Assembly: GCA_019188255.1 (NCBI GenBank)
Contig: JAETXT010000014.1
Coordinates: forward strand, 1-64,000
Direction: 5' to 3'
DNA: 64,000 bases
Source: Verticillium longisporum
Lineage: Eukaryota; Ascomycota; Sordariomycetes; Glomerellales; Plectosphaerellaceae
Under the pieces are notes generated by a model. That model was not told the DNA's origin. It worked only from the letters and a program-made list of their open reading frames with translations, and searched no databases. The translations under genes were made by a program, and so were the position numbers. Below are positions 1-12,164 of this stretch, one piece after another (positions within the stretch are counted from its first letter, which is position 1; the number at the start of each line of letters is the position of its first letter).

Positions 1-661
1 CAAAGGCAGTCGTCAGCAGGACAGTTGTATCGGAGAAGGACCACCGTATCGCCAACAATCTCTTCGCTGGCGTACTTGATGCCGATGTTGTTATCTAGAC
101 TCGTAATGTCGCTGTCGGTGTATTCTTCGTACCGCTTTAGAGGATCTTCTGTGAAAATAACAAAGGGGGCAGCGGTCTGTGAAAACCATGTTAGCTTCGA
201 ACTGCAACGTAACAGAGGGAAGAACTCACTCGGCAATGGGGGCAGTCTGTTGTCTTGTACAGAGCCCTCATACGAAGGCCGCAAATGTGGCAGGTCTTGT
301 GGTTGCAGGGTGCAATCGAGTGAAACTTGATGGGGTCGGCGCAAATGAAGCACACCTCGTCACCGTCTGACGTACTGGGGACACCCTCTGCCGCCTTGCC
401 ATCGCTTGTCGGAGGTGGAGCGTTCCCCTGGGTCGGCGGAGTGACATCTTGCGTCGATTGAGCTGTCGTACTGCTGGGTTTCAACTGATTTTCGCCGCGA
501 TTGTGGGTGCCGCCGCCGCGTCCTCGCGTTCGCTGACCTCGGCCTCGAGAAGTGTTGTTGCTACCTCTTGATGCGCCGCCTTCCGAACGTCCCCTGCCTC
601 GGTTTCGTTGTCCGCCTCGGGACGCCGTACTGTCAGCGGCCCCAGCTTCGGTCGAGGCCAT
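1..661 (-). CDS. HEL2/ZNF598-type RING E3 ubiquitin ligase, 5' part only
   Basis: N-terminal part of a gene that runs off the left window edge. Exon 1 is 661-230, a 53-nt GT-AG intron covers 229-177, and exon 2 is 176-1 and continues outside. Residues 1 to about 100 are low-complexity and RGG-rich, as expected for ribosome/RNA contact. They are followed by a C4-type RING that starts CFICADPIKFHSIAPCNHKT and includes an HICGLRMRALYK stretch and a CPHCR pair. After the intron the frame continues with PFVIFT and a KRYEEYTDSDITS stretch. This order is characteristic of the Hel2/ZNF598 family, which ubiquitinates 40S ribosomal proteins on collided ribosomes in ribosome-associated quality control. 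The family assignment rests on recognising the RING and the sequence after it; the C2H2 fingers would lie outside the window. The gene reads as intact in the visible part. Confidence 0.85.
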
Positions 662-1681
662 GGTATCGCGTTGCAGATATGGGATAAGCGTTTAGACTGT
701 CTCGTTTGATTTGAATTGAAGCTTCAAAGTCAAGACTTCAGGCTTGGTTTTGCTCTTTGTGATTTTGAATTCCTTCCTTAATACTTTTGCCTCTTGAGGT
801 TTCTGGGTCGTAGACACAAATTATCAGCGTGGGGTCGACGGACGAAGGTGTGGGTGGGGATTGGTGGATGGAGGGGTCACTCGCCGACCGAAGCTCTGGC
901 CGAGGATTAGCCGGTTCGACGTGATGACTGACTCTTGTCGGCAGGGAGTCATCAGAAAAAGGTAGTCGGTCTCCTCTAACGCTCTCCAGAACAAGGACCA
1001 TCATGGAGCCAGGAGCTTTTACACGCTCCAAGCCCATATACGCCGATCTTGGTCCCCTGTCGTTTCGCTAGGAATCAAAATTGCGTAGGGGGATAAAGGA
1101 TTGAGAGTGCTATGTGGTGCACATTTCCTTCCACCAGGTCCCTCAGCTCGGTAAACACTGTTGGTGATAGCCTCATGCAGGTGCTGCCTCAGGAATCGCC
1201 CTTGCCTTCGTTCAGTCGCATCGCAGGATCAGTTCGTGCTTGGTTTCATACTTGGATATGGATTACGGGATTGGCGACGAGATAAGGACATGGCAGAAGC
1301 AGTGTGTCGAGACAATGAAGCGCCTATCGCCACTGTGTGATGATGAGGACCTGATATTGATGAAGCAAGTTCCTAGCCCTTGGATTCGAGGTGCTTTCGA
1401 CGATCATGACGTTCCTGAGTAGACTCCACTCGGACAAGAGGCTTGCAATAAAATGTTCCTTATCCTATGGCCTATGGTGCGTGACAAATCAATGAGCAGT
1501 GTCTCGTGCTAAGACCGCGTCTCTAGCTTTGCTCATGAACTTAGAACTACGCGCCCCAGTTCATCCTCCGGCCAACTCATTTGGGCATGTACCATACATC
1601 GGGGCAGCCATATTCATGGCGAAAGGATTCGCTGTCACGCCCAATCAGTCTCGATGCGATCGCTCCTCGAATCAGCTTCTT
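662..1681. other. Intergenic, no supported gene
   Basis: This stretch lies between the HEL2-like start codon and the 3' end of the SWIB gene. Short open frames exist on both strands (for example about 740-1037 minus and 1240-1422 plus), but they show no domain, signal peptide or splice pattern I can support. The part next to 661 presumably holds the HEL2-like promoter. Confidence 0.5.
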
Positions 1682-2655
1682 TCAATGTTCCTCCTCCACC
1701 GGATATAGGTGGCTGCCGATCAGCTTGTTCATTTGAAACATGTCAACTTTAGGGAGCTTGAATACAGCCTCCATAGGTGCGTCGCATATAATCTGGCGCT
1801 TGTTGGACGGATCCTGCAGGTTGTTGCCTTTGATATGCTCCCACAGTTTTTCACAACCTGGGGACGCGACAACTGTTAAAAGTGTTAGCAGAGTCACCGC
1901 ATGGGGGCTGCTGTCGAATCGCACCTGAGGCTCCTTCAATAGCTCTGCAAGGGGATAGCTTAGGTTGAAGGGTTTCTGGAAACCGCCGCCGGGCTTGCGC
2001 TTGGGTGCCGCGCCATCGCTGCCATCAACATCACTGTCGTCGCCTGTTTTGACTTTGTTGCTGCTCTTCTTCTTGGGCGCTTTCCTCTTTTTCGGGACGC
2101 TAGCGCCGCGTGTCGCACGGCCGCGTGCCATGCTGTTCTCCTGCGCTTGAAGCTGAGCTGCTAGCTTCGCATCTGCATCCTCCGAGGAGGCTTCTCGCTT
2201 CTGCTTTTTCCTCGCCGGAGCGGGCTCTCCCTCCCCATCGCTGCCCGCCGCCTCGTCGTGGTAGCCGTACTGTGGGTCCGAGTCGTGCGGCGATACTTCC
2301 GTCTTCACTTGTGTATCGGCCTCTTCTGCTTGTTCCGAAGCTGTAAAGTGGTCAAAGCGTTGTTCGATCAGGGCCTTGATAGCGTCCTACAAGAGTCGTC
2401 AGTCAGTAGCTGCTTGGAGAGAAGCGAGGTGCGCATTGCACACCTTCTGATCACTGAGGTCCTTGCCGCCGAGCGCCCTTTCGAGACCAGCCCGTATCCT
2501 TTTGCGCGTGATGGTCGTAAGGTCGGCAGTCGCGAGAATGGTATCGATAATGGCGGTATACTGGACCTCGTCGCCCGGGGAGACTATGGATACCCAGTGA
2601 GTTACGGTTGCGAACAAAACAGAGAGTCGATGAAGTACAGACGTGGAGAAGCCAT
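1682..2655 (-). CDS. DEK_C + SWIB/MDM2 domain protein (TRI1/UAF30-like), one-base frameshift
   Basis: Proposed exons are 2655-2643, 2583-2444, 2386-1925 and 1872-1682; the first exon is the least certain because its donor is GTCTGT. Exons 2 and 3 encode a DEK_C helical domain (YTAIIDTILATADL, GLERALGGKDLS). A long acidic/basic nuclear-type linker with KKRKAPKKK follows, then a SWIB domain (FQKPFNLSYPLAELL, LWEHIKGNNLQDPSNKRQII, MFQMNKLIGSHLYPVE). The architecture matches yeast Tri1/Uaf30-type proteins, nuclear factors tied to chromatin and rRNA gene transcription. Removing the 52-nt intron 1924-1873 (branch site GCTAAC) leaves the frame one base short at the A run in VVKKLWEHIKG (T run 1847-1851 on the plus strand). 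The summed exons are 806 nt, so one missing A restores a 268-aa protein. I read this as a probable homopolymer sequence error. Confidence 0.8.
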
Positions 2656-3594
2656 TGCGAATACTTGTTGCTTGTGATATGCGACACGGCGCAACGTCGC
2701 GATATGGTCCTGGGCGCTTGGCTCAATACGAGACTTGCAGAAACGTGGGGTATGGGGCTACCAGTTCGCGATCAGAACATGGTGCTGTAGCAAGTTTTGT
2801 AGGATCACCGGCAGTCTTGCTTCAAGAGAAGAGCCGTGGGTTCTGGGTCCAGCCGGGAAAAATATAGATCTCGGGACAGCCGCGACGGACCGTTGCTGGG
2901 TGAAGCTGATCACGCCTTTCGTGGTCGTGAGAAGGTGCTCTTCGTTTCGTCAAGCGTAAGGAAGGACAGGGGCGGTGGCGTCGAGCAGCTGCATCGCATC
3001 AGTAAGAGCGTTGAATTGAATTGAGGTGGGCAAAGAGCATACCGAGACCTGTGCACGTGGCTGCTACCGCAAGACGGTAAACCGAGTCGTATGTTGGATG
3101 CAGCCATTCCAAGCTGAGCGGTGCAACCATCGCTGTCTCCGTCACCAGGGCGCTAAGCAGTCGCGTGTTGGCAACCAGGTCCCGCGAGCGGATTTACTCC
3201 GCTAATCGCCCGGACCAATCACGGATGGGAATTGAAAGATCGGATATCTGCCAAACATTAGCTCTGGAGGCGTTCAACACCGATAGCTACAAGTTCATGA
3301 AGGTCATTCTCTTAACCGAATCCAAGCTGTTCCTCATCTAGCCGACTCAATCATCGGGCCTCCGTTAGCACAACCAAGTCGAATTCAAACCGTTCCTTGT
3401 GCGAAGCGTTCCAGTAGGGTTCTATTTTGGTTTGCAAGAAACCCAGAAAGGTGATTGCACCGCTCACGCGAACGAACTCAACTGACTCTCGATCCAGAAG
3501 CTGTGTTGGTAAGATTTGATGGAATGATTCTTACTGTCGCCCCATGGCGAGAAGGCGATGATCAAGGCTATGAAGCATCAAGTGAACAACAAAC
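2656..3594. other. Intergenic, no supported gene
   Basis: This gap separates the start of the SWIB gene from the 3' end of the membrane protein gene. The scattered short frames have no recognisable motifs. The SWIB promoter should lie in its left part; otherwise I see nothing specific. Confidence 0.5.
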
Positions 3595-4705
3595 TCAGGT
3601 TCGGTCTTCTATGTGACGGACAACTATAGGAGGTGGATAACTCAAGTCACCATCATCTAAGAGCTCGATCTCCTTCGTTCTAGAAAGGGTATTGTTGACT
3701 TGGCTTGAATCAGATTGCAACTGACCCCCACTAAGCCACACCGCCTTATATGCCCCAGCCCTGTGGCGAAATTCGTGCTCGCAGCTCGTGCTGCCCATGA
3801 TGTTGAAGGGAAGAATCTGGGCTAGACGATGTTGACTCAGTCTGTCCAGAGACGCCTTGAAGTCGTCAAGAATGATACTGTCGGTGAAACATTTGAAAAT
3901 GAAAGCAAACTTCCAAAAAGGATTGATGACACCGATATTAATCACAGGTGTGACCGAAAGCAAATCTACAACAATGAAAATCAGGCTGAGAATCATGCAG
4001 AAAAGTAAGACCCCAAAACGTGGCGACACTCTGACAACTGTGGCAAAATCAAGTTCGTAACGGAATTTTATATTCCAGAAGAGATTCACAATGGTGAATA
4101 TCCACCATGGGTCTCTGGCGCCATCATGTCAGCTCACTACACTCGCCAACGCGGATAAGAAGAAAAGATGGGAAAGGGTGACGCCATTACCGAAAGACTG
4201 CTTCAAAAGGCCGAGTGGTAACGAAGAGACGACTATTGGGGGTATTGAAGAAGGCGAAGTTCGCATAGACTTCCAAGATCCAGTAGGGCTGAACTAGGAT
4301 GACGCTGCCGATGTAAATTAGGTTGCCTCGACGTCCCAGAAAAGGCTTGCTTTTCATCCAAGCGATAACATTGTGCAGAGTCCAAGACGCGAGCAACAGA
4401 ATGACTGTCGATGAAAGAAACCAGCCATAGACCGGTGGTTCGAAAAAGATAAAAAATCCGTTAGGGACGGCAAGTATGAGCTGCTTAAGTCTTAGTGAAC
4501 AATCCAAAGAGCGCACTGGGATGAACACGGCGACTACCTCTATAAAGATAAGCTTATGCAGGAGAACCCCCTTTCGCATATTCGCAAGCGTGATTCCAAG
4601 CATGATGATGAGGGCACCAATCATGAAACCCTGAGACCATGCTTCAAGGGTCAATTTGTCGTGAGCGGTCGGCTTCAACTGCTCGGGCGTGGGTAGGCCG
4701 GCCAT
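3595..4705 (-). CDS. Multi-pass integral membrane protein of unknown function
   Basis: Three exons, 4705-4538, 4480-4191 and 4114-3595, with introns of 57 and 76 nt, give 325 aa in one frame. The first intron is a multiple of three without a stop, so it is easily mistaken for coding sequence; splicing it out restores a smooth helix. The protein has several hydrophobic helices: FMIGALIIMLGITLANM near residue 30, a segment around YGWFLSSTVILLLASW, LIYIGSVILVQPYWILEVY, a FGVLLFCMILSLIFIVVDLL helix, and FWKFAFIFKC. The C-terminal tail of about 80 residues is hydrophilic. Conserved-looking sites include HNVIAWMKSKPFLGRRG and the DPWW created at the last splice junction. The layout is that of a fungus-specific membrane family sometimes annotated only as integral membrane protein; I do not know its function. 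No signal peptide is needed. Confidence 0.75.
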
Positions 4706-5211
4706 TGAGATGTGTTGAACGACTGTATAGCAATTGAAGTTCTCTATAAGCTCCCAGAAGGCGGGACTTGATTCTCATCATCTCAAAAATTCCTGGCCGG
4801 GGATGGTGGTTTTGTAGTCAAAACGCCCAAAAGCTTACCAGCTGGGACAACGGTCTGACTTGGTTGGGTGGCCACTCACACAGCATGTGGCTTCCTGCAG
4901 GCGATGCACCATGCAAAATGGTGGCCCCCTTGGCCCCCTTGTGACCCCGGACTCAATACCCCAGGCGACGATCCCTGCCCAGGCTTACCCCTCACTTCCC
5001 TGGAGCTTAGCACGGCACATGGAGGATGCTCGGTTAGTGAACTTAGATCAAACGTTGCTGAACGTTAGGTCACTGAAGAAAATCCCGCATTGTGAGGAGT
5101 AGTATGGGTATGAGCAGACTGTATGTACGTTGATTTATGCCTTAGCTAATGAAGATGTGTTCTTAAGCTATCATCCCAGGCATAGTCCCAATCTGTTGAT
5201 AATGACGGTTT
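4706..5211. other. Intergenic, no supported gene
   Basis: About 500 bases lie between the membrane protein start and the GH32 stop. They contain the presumed promoter of the membrane protein gene and the GH32 3' flank. I see no conserved frame. Confidence 0.5.
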
Positions 5212-7249
5212 TCAACACCAGCTCGAGCCGAGCGGCGTCACGGAGGCGGCCTCGAGAGCAACAACACCATCGTTAGCTACAATGCTAATGTCGGTCGACT
5301 CCTGGTAGCGAGGAAAAACATTGGCAGAAAACACGGTACCGTCCCCGATGAAAATCTCCAGGACTGAACGGTCAAGAAATATGTCCATGGCCAATTTGTT
5401 TTCCACAGGCACTGCAATTGAGGCTTCCCACAGCCCAGGCTGTCCGTAGCCTGCGCCCGTAGTGTCCAAGGTCAGAATGTGGCTTTTAGCGTCATAAGTG
5501 AGCAGGGTACATTCCTCACTCGACTGGAATAGAGCCAACGTGAAGGAAGAAGCTGTTGTGGTTCCCAAGTCAATGCTGAGCTTTACTCTGGCCGTGTTCG
5601 AGCTTCCGATGATGTGGGCTATATCGTCCACAAGTACAGGCCCCGATCGTTGAACCTTGCCCTGAGCAAGACTCTCCAACTCTGGAATGGGGCGGCTACC
5701 CAGACCTCCGTCATCGCGAAGGAATAGCTCTCTGGTGATAGACTGCTGGCCTGCCCAGCCGTTGGCGCGACTTGGCCACTTTGGAGTCGGCCAGTTGCCC
5801 ATCCAAGTAATGGCGAGATCACGCCCAGACTGATCCTTGTACCACTGCATTGCGTAGCTTGCGGGGCCAGCATCGAGGAGACCTCGCTTCTCACTGACGA
5901 ATACTGATCCGTTAAAGGAGCCGGTTTCGTACCACCCAAGGCCGTTTCCTCCATAAAAGAGAACCCATTTATCTTCGAGAGGGAAGAAATTGGGACATTC
6001 CCAAAGGGGCCCGGTGCTGCCATTTCCAGTGTACATTATGCCCACATGAGACCAGGAGAACGGGCCATCGATGGAACGGTACAGCTGCACCTGCCCGTCA
6101 ACGCTGTTTGTTGCACCAACGACCATCTTCCAAGAGTCGTCCGTCGGGTCATAGAACACCTTGGGATCACGGAAGAAAACAGGAGCTCCGTCTGGGGGCC
6201 AGGGATGACCGGATTGTGAGCGTAAGGCTTGAAGTTGATGCCGTCTTTGCTACTTGAGACATCGACGGTCTCTTGCACGGCATGCGGGTGGGCCCGTACA
6301 TCAACGTACTCCGTGAAGACGAGATGCAGTTCATTTTCGTGAATCATCGCACTTCCAGTGAACCGTCCTGACTCATCTCCGGGTATCTGAGTCTTCTTCG
6401 GCGAGAGCGCATCCGGCAGCGTGCGCCAGTGTACAGCATCGGTACTCTCTGCGTGAGCCCAGTGCATTGGCCCCCAGAAAGGAGAGTCGGGAAAGAATTG
6501 GCTGAAGAGATGGTGTTGTCCATTCCATTGGGAAAGTCCGGCAGGATCGTTGATCCACCCCTGGTACGGGGTGTAATGATACTGTGGACGGATTGGGTCC
6601 TCGGCATACAAGGAACATGCTGGCGAACTGTCACGCGGAGGTTGATTTGACTGTCCGATAACATGGAAGGTCCGACCTTGACCGTTGCCAAGAGCATGGC
6701 GTCCAATTCGTAGGTCGTCAAAGTTGATGTGGCCCCATGACTCCTTCGTGCTACTGTCGTGGACAATAATATGTACCTGTTCGCCGGCCCACTCGCTCGT
6801 GTCCCAGATGATCCGAATGAGGGCCTCGTCGTTGATGCCAGTCTGGCGCAGGAGAAGCTTGTTGTCTTGGTCCCTGACTAAACCGACGTACAGATGATCC
6901 GGGTCATACCCCCGCCAATCAGGAAGCTTAAGTTGGACGTGGCGCGGAAAGAGCTCGACTTCAAGTTACCAATGGCAGTTTCTCCAGCCTGGGCGGTGCC
7001 CAAGATGAAGTACTTCTGGTCTTGATGAAACGGTCCGTCCCAATATGTCACCGAATCTGTGACTGAGATGTTGCCAAACGCGTTACCGTCAACTACCTGC
7101 CAGCCTTCGAGGCTGCCAGTCTCGAAGCCAGGGTTGACGAGTCCATTGCAAGTTTGGACATGACGCTCTGGTTTAACAGGACCAGCAAGCACCCTTGAGG
7201 CAGTGCTCATGATCAAACAAAGCTTCAAAAAATTGGTTGAGTCGTTCAT
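5212..7249 (-). CDS. Secreted GH32 fructan hydrolase (invertase/inulinase type) with N-terminal binding domain; two frameshifts
   Basis: The protein begins with a signal peptide at 7249. A domain of about 170 residues of the kind seen before bacterial and fungal GH32 catalytic domains follows (NPGFETGSLEGW ... GHINFDDLRI); it may be CBM38-like and bind fructan. The GH32 beta-propeller shows WINDPAG (nucleophile Asp), FRDPKVFY (transition-state Asp) and WECPNFF (acid/base Glu). The C-terminal beta-sandwich ends at SSWC. Frames break twice, each needing one extra base in a run of five: C run 6909-6913 (plus-strand view) and G run 6194-6198. No intron is needed. All catalytic motifs are present, so sequence error is more likely than decay. 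Sucrose, inulin or levan are the plausible substrates; motifs alone do not separate them. The gene is divergent from the sugar transporter at 8856, which suggests a secretion-plus-uptake pair. Confidence 0.85.
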
Positions 7250-8855
7250 CTTGTGAGCTGAGTGAAAAGAGTACCCTCTTTGTCTATGATGGAAAAAAGG
7301 GATGTGGGTGAGTGCGAGGTATCCTGAGAACTAGATAAATTCTGAAGAAACGAGGGCCTATTTATATTCTTTAGAGATCTCTGTCTGGTTCAAGATGTGA
7401 TCGAACTTGTTCGAACAGTGATGAGCCAAAGGGCACAACGCTCTCGCTCCAGCCCTTGTCCGCCGCTACACAAGCGGAATTGAGTATTGTACAGTACATC
7501 GTCTTTCGCAGTCTGGCAACAATCTAGGCCACTGGTTATTTTGCTCCCCTGCACGAAACCTACCACGCCTACCGTTCTGTCTTCGCGAAGACACAGTCGT
7601 TCTCCGCTGCCAGCGATCTTCTAAGTGAGTTGCTACTTGTGGCTAGATTTCGGGGACGCCGCTTCTCCATGCCTACCTGTAGCCTCCATCCCCTCTTCAT
7701 CATGATCGACATGAGATATCTGAATGCTCTCACACAGTCCGCCTGACTCCACCAGTTATCGATGGCGCCTATCAGATGTTCGGTTGGAGTTAGCCATGGA
7801 GGAAGCATGAGGTAGCCCCTGGCACATTTGCGGGATATTTTGTTCGCGAAGCATGCGACAATACCGCTAGAAGGGCTCTAGAAAGGCGCTAGAAGGACCG
7901 CTCGGAGTCTTGGCTCTTTCGTGTCAGCCAGTAAGCCGATGGAAAACCCCCGTCCCCAATCCCCGCATTCGAATGGTGCCATCTTTCATGGGGCCGGGCG
8001 GGGGATGATCTACAATCAATCGTTGGACGATTCAACTGCAAGGCTGGTCAGTGCACAACTTGAAGGAAACAAACGGGCGTCCGCATGCATGGCTTCTATA
8101 GTTCGACTTAGCATGCCTTGGTGCGACAGCTAGAGCTGCTTGCTTGACGTTGTCAGTCCGGGCAGATAAGAGGTCACATAACCTCCAGATCCACCTTCGC
8201 TTGGATCTTTGCTTCCTCATTGGACGCTGTCAAGTAGTAAAAGGCGTCACTACAGCTACCGAGGCATCCGTGGGTAGGTTGAGGGTGCAGGACGATTATC
8301 ACGCATTCAGCTCATGGCCGATGGTTCATCCGCGATGGCCATGGTAGTACCAGGCCTCTCGGGTGGATGTCATTGCACTCTCCGTTAATTCAGCGAGAAA
8401 AGCTCCTTTTAAGCCTCCAGCGTCAACATTACCACCTGCTATTCGTGGTCAATCCCCCAGAGAGTGGATCGACGAAGCCTCACATCGGCGAGCAGGGGTA
8501 CGAACCAGCTTGATCCTCTCTGAGCCACAAGAACACTCCATCAACAATCAGCTGGTTATGGTTTTACGGTATCATGGAGGACATTGCAAGACTGAAGACA
8601 CAGCCATGTGACTTTCGGCGATGCCGAAGGGCTTGCGACAATGAGCTTCTCGAATACGTCCGCGCCTGGAAGTAAAATCATCCGAAGCATAAAAAGGGAC
8701 CAGCTCTGCACTCTGGCAGATGATGAGCATTGAGGTCTACACGGATCAACGGACTTTGATTGTTGATAATAACCTCTATGAGAACATCTGGCTCCTTTTC
8801 CTGAAAGCCCACTGCTTGTCAACGATTTATTTCAACTTGTTGAATTGCGTTTACA
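7250..8855. other. Divergent promoter region between GH32 and sugar transporter
   Basis: This 1.6-kb stretch separates two outward-pointing genes whose products fit together, so shared carbon-source control is plausible. I see no convincing gene in it; open frames such as 7569-7808 minus or 8363-8611 plus lack domains and splice signals. Confidence 0.5.
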
Positions 8856-10810
8856 ATGAGCCTCCTCAAAAATCTTTCTCTTTCCAGACCAGAGAATGAA
8901 GCCGGTAAAGCATGGCCTGCGATTGGTGTCGGCCTGTTCGTTGCGTTTGGTGGTGTGTTGTTCGGGTGAGTTGATTTCTCGAGGCCGGCGTCTACCCTCA
9001 TCGAAGACACACTATGCTGACTTTGAGCTTGCGAAAGTTATGACACAGGTACTATCAGTGGTATTTTGGCGATGCCATACTGGCAACAGCTTTTCAGCAC
9101 CGGGCATGTGGACGCGGAAGGCAACCCGAACATCACGACATCCCAGGAATCTGCCATTGTGTCCATTCTTTCTGCTGGCACGTTCTTCGGCGCCCTGTTT
9201 TCTCCCCTCCTCTCGGATTATATCGGCCGTCGCATGGGATTGATGATCTCAACTTGGGTTTTCAACCTAGGCGTTGTGCTTCACACTATTGCCACGTCTA
9301 TTCCGCTGTTCTTGGCCGGCCGCTTCTTCGCTGGTCTTGGTGTTGGTCTCATATCTGCCATGAGTAAGTCGGCTGCTTAATCGCTGTTTTCCTGAGCGAC
9401 GGTAGTCAATAAGGGTTACTAACATCAGATGCCACAGTTCCTCTTTACCAGTCCGAGACAGCCCCCAAATGGATTCGTGGATTTATCGTCGGAGCTTATC
9501 AATGGGCCATCACCATTGGCCTCCTGCTTGCGGCTGTTGTCAATAATGCCACGGCGCGCCGTGATGACTCTGGATCGTACCGTATCCCTATTGGCATTCA
9601 ATTGGCATGGTCTCTTATCCTTTTCTCTGGCTTGCTCATTCTTCCCGAAACACCACGATTCTTGATTAAGAAAGACAATGCCGAGCAAGCCGCGAAGTCG
9701 CTAAGTCGTCTGCGACGCCTGCCTACGGATCATCAAGCCATTGTGGCAGAACTGGCCGAAGTCCACGCGAACCACGAGTTTGAGATGCGCATGGGCCAAG
9801 GCTCATATCTTGACTGCTTCAAGCCCCCTATCCTCAAAAGGCAGCTCACCGGCATGGCCTTGCAAGCCTTGCAGCAACTGACTGGTATGTTCATCTCCCC
9901 AGATACCGAAGCTTTTGAGCCGCTATCGGGTTGCTATCACGCACAACGCTAACTCAGCGCAGGCATAAACTTTATCTTCTACTACGGCACCAAATACTTT
10001 GAGAACTCTGGAGTGTCGAGTGGGTTCACCGTCTCCATGATCACGTCCGCCATCAATGTTGCATCCACCATCCCCGGCATGTATGCGGTTGATAAATGGG
10101 GGCGAAGACCGCTTCTACTTTGGGGCGCTATCGGCATGTGCATCTCTCAGCTTATTGTTGCTGTTTCGGGCACAGTTTCGTCGGGCCAGCACGAAAACGG
10201 CGAAATCTTTGTGAAAAGCCTGGGAGGGCAGAGGGCTGCTGTGTCCTTCGTCTGCATTTACATCTTTTTCTTTGCATCGACTTGGGGACCCTTGGCCTGG
10301 GTAGTCACAGGCGAGATCTTTCCCCTCAAGACGCGCGCCAAGTCACTTAGCATCACCACAGCCACCAACTGGCTGCTGAACTGGGCCATTGCTTATTCTA
10401 CCCCATACCTCGTCAACTACGGAGAAGGTTACGCCAATCTGCAATCTAAGATCTTCTTCGTATGGTTCGGCGCCTGCTTTATCTGCATCATTTTTGTCTG
10501 GCTCATGATCTACGAGACAAAGGGACTCAGTCTGGAAGAAGTGGACCAGCTTTACGAGGAGGTTCGCGACGCCCGCAAGTCTTCTCAATGGAAGCCCACC
10601 CCGTCTTGGGACAATGACACCAAGAAACAAGGTAACGGCATTGCCTTGGGAGAAGTAGAGCATACTGCTGCTGAAGGCCCCCTCAACCTGACAGACACTA
10701 AGTTTCGGTCAAAACTTTGGAATCACGCGGCCGATCCTTCAGTTGACAAGTCTCTTTCGGCAACGTGCAATTCTCTTATCGCTCAACTTGCACTGGGATA
10801 TGGAACTTGA
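8856..10810 (+). CDS. MFS sugar (hexose) transporter
   Basis: Four exons, 8856-8965, 9038-9363, 9429-9884 and 9963-10810, with introns of 72, 65 and 78 nt, sum to 579 aa in one frame. The start ATG at 8856 gives a short cytosolic N-terminus before the first helix (GVGLFVAFGGVLFGYDTG). Sugar-porter signatures are present: GYDTGTISG, DYIGRRMG, PLYQSETAPKWIRG, LPETPRFLIKK, ALQQLTGINFIFYYG, DKWGRRPLL, WGPLAWVVTGEIFPL and YETKGLSLEEVDQLY. This is the 12-helix fungal hexose/H+ symporter family acting at the plasma membrane. The long hydrophilic C-tail is typical. No frameshift is visible. It is divergent from the GH32 gene and may import the monosaccharides that enzyme releases; substrate specificity is inference. 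Confidence 0.93.
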
Positions 10811-12164
10811 TTCAACGAAGATTTGAGACCACTTTGGTGGGTGATTGTGCTCTTGGTCATTCACCTAACAAGCGCCTTTCCGGAAGCTAGGCATAGCCAA
10901 GAAAGCCGTGGTCCGGGACGGTTACAGACAAGATGGGCTCCCAGGATTCTTACCCAGGTTAAAGTTTAGTGTTCTCCCGGGTACTTCTCAAGCCCCTCTC
11001 CAATCGACATCATGTTATTCCCTCACCCAGTGTTCTCAGTTCTAGTGATGTAAGCATCAGTGATATTGGCAAGATCCCGTCTAGGCGTTGAAGAGCAGCA
11101 TGGCGACCCGAGGACTTTTGCCACTGCAGGTAGCCCCATCCTTGGTTTGAGTTGACGCCAAAGAAGTTAGGCTTGTTCGCTTTGAAAATCTCCTCGTTAG
11201 TCCATTAGGTGGGAACTGAATTTGTTTGGCACCGCCAGTTCGGAGTCAGGCTGATGTCGCCGGATATAAGTCGCGCAACGACGCCAACATCCAAAGACAG
11301 TAATTTGTTACTGTCGATAAGGCACAGGACGGGATCCTTGAATTTCCAGTAGATTGATTGCCTGTAATGTGAGTGGTCGAGCGTGAGGGTCAGAGCTCTG
11401 CCGGGATTGCACGATCTAGCCAGTTCTCCCAGGCTATGACTACGTACATGGCATGGTAGTCGACGATCTGTACTAGAAATCAGTTCAAAGACCTGTGTCA
11501 TTTTTATCGTCGATGTCAATCACGATTTCCTACCCCGGCTGTCCAATTTGAATAACGGGGATTGGCTTCAATCAGCATTCGGGACCGCCAGTGCCCCGAA
11601 CATTTTGCTCCGTGACACTTAGCGCCTCGTATATCTTTGTCTGCATGTCACGCTGATCTCAGGCCAGGAGTCAGCTGCAATTGTCGGCCCTACGCCCACA
11701 GGTGATGGGCCATTATTGGAGCCACAGTCGATGTCCAGTCCATGAAATCATTCATCACAGCTTTCCAGCATTTTTAACGCGCCTACCCCATAATACCCAA
11801 GCCGCCTGACGCAGGGAAATCTGGGGCTCTAGGCCCCTGACATGACTAGTTCCTGACTGCGTGACGTAGAAGGGCAATACGAGGGACGATTCCTTCCAGA
11901 CAGGGTCCGAAGTTTCTCGTATTGTGCCTCTCGGCCCCATTAGTCTACCGTCGATCGGACTCGGCTCGCCAATGCCGGCATTACGAGAAGATCATCGTAG
12001 AGCCCACAAGACAACACATTCGGCCATTTCAGCGTGCACGTCTCTTGAGTATATAAGGAGGGAATTGCAACAAATCTATATAGCTGGCTACTCTATCTTA
12101 TACTAAATACTTTGGAATTCAATTAAATCCGGCCCAAGTTCACCAAAGATAACACCTTGCCACC
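10811..12164. other. Intergenic; outer visible limit of the inverted repeat lies here
   Basis: No gene is supported here. From 11,326 inward every base is mirrored in the right arm; base 11,326 pairs with the last base of the window, so the true outer end of the repeat cannot be seen. Confidence 0.6.
12050..12057 (+). promoter_or_regulatory. TATA box of the phiA-like gene
   Basis: TATATAAG lies 108 bases upstream of the ATG at 12165, a usual spacing for a strongly expressed fungal gene with a leader of about 80 nt. Confidence 0.55.

Noticed and set aside
738..1037. 99-aa frame upstream of the HEL2-like gene
   Set aside because: No domain, signal or splice evidence; composition resembles non-coding sequence.
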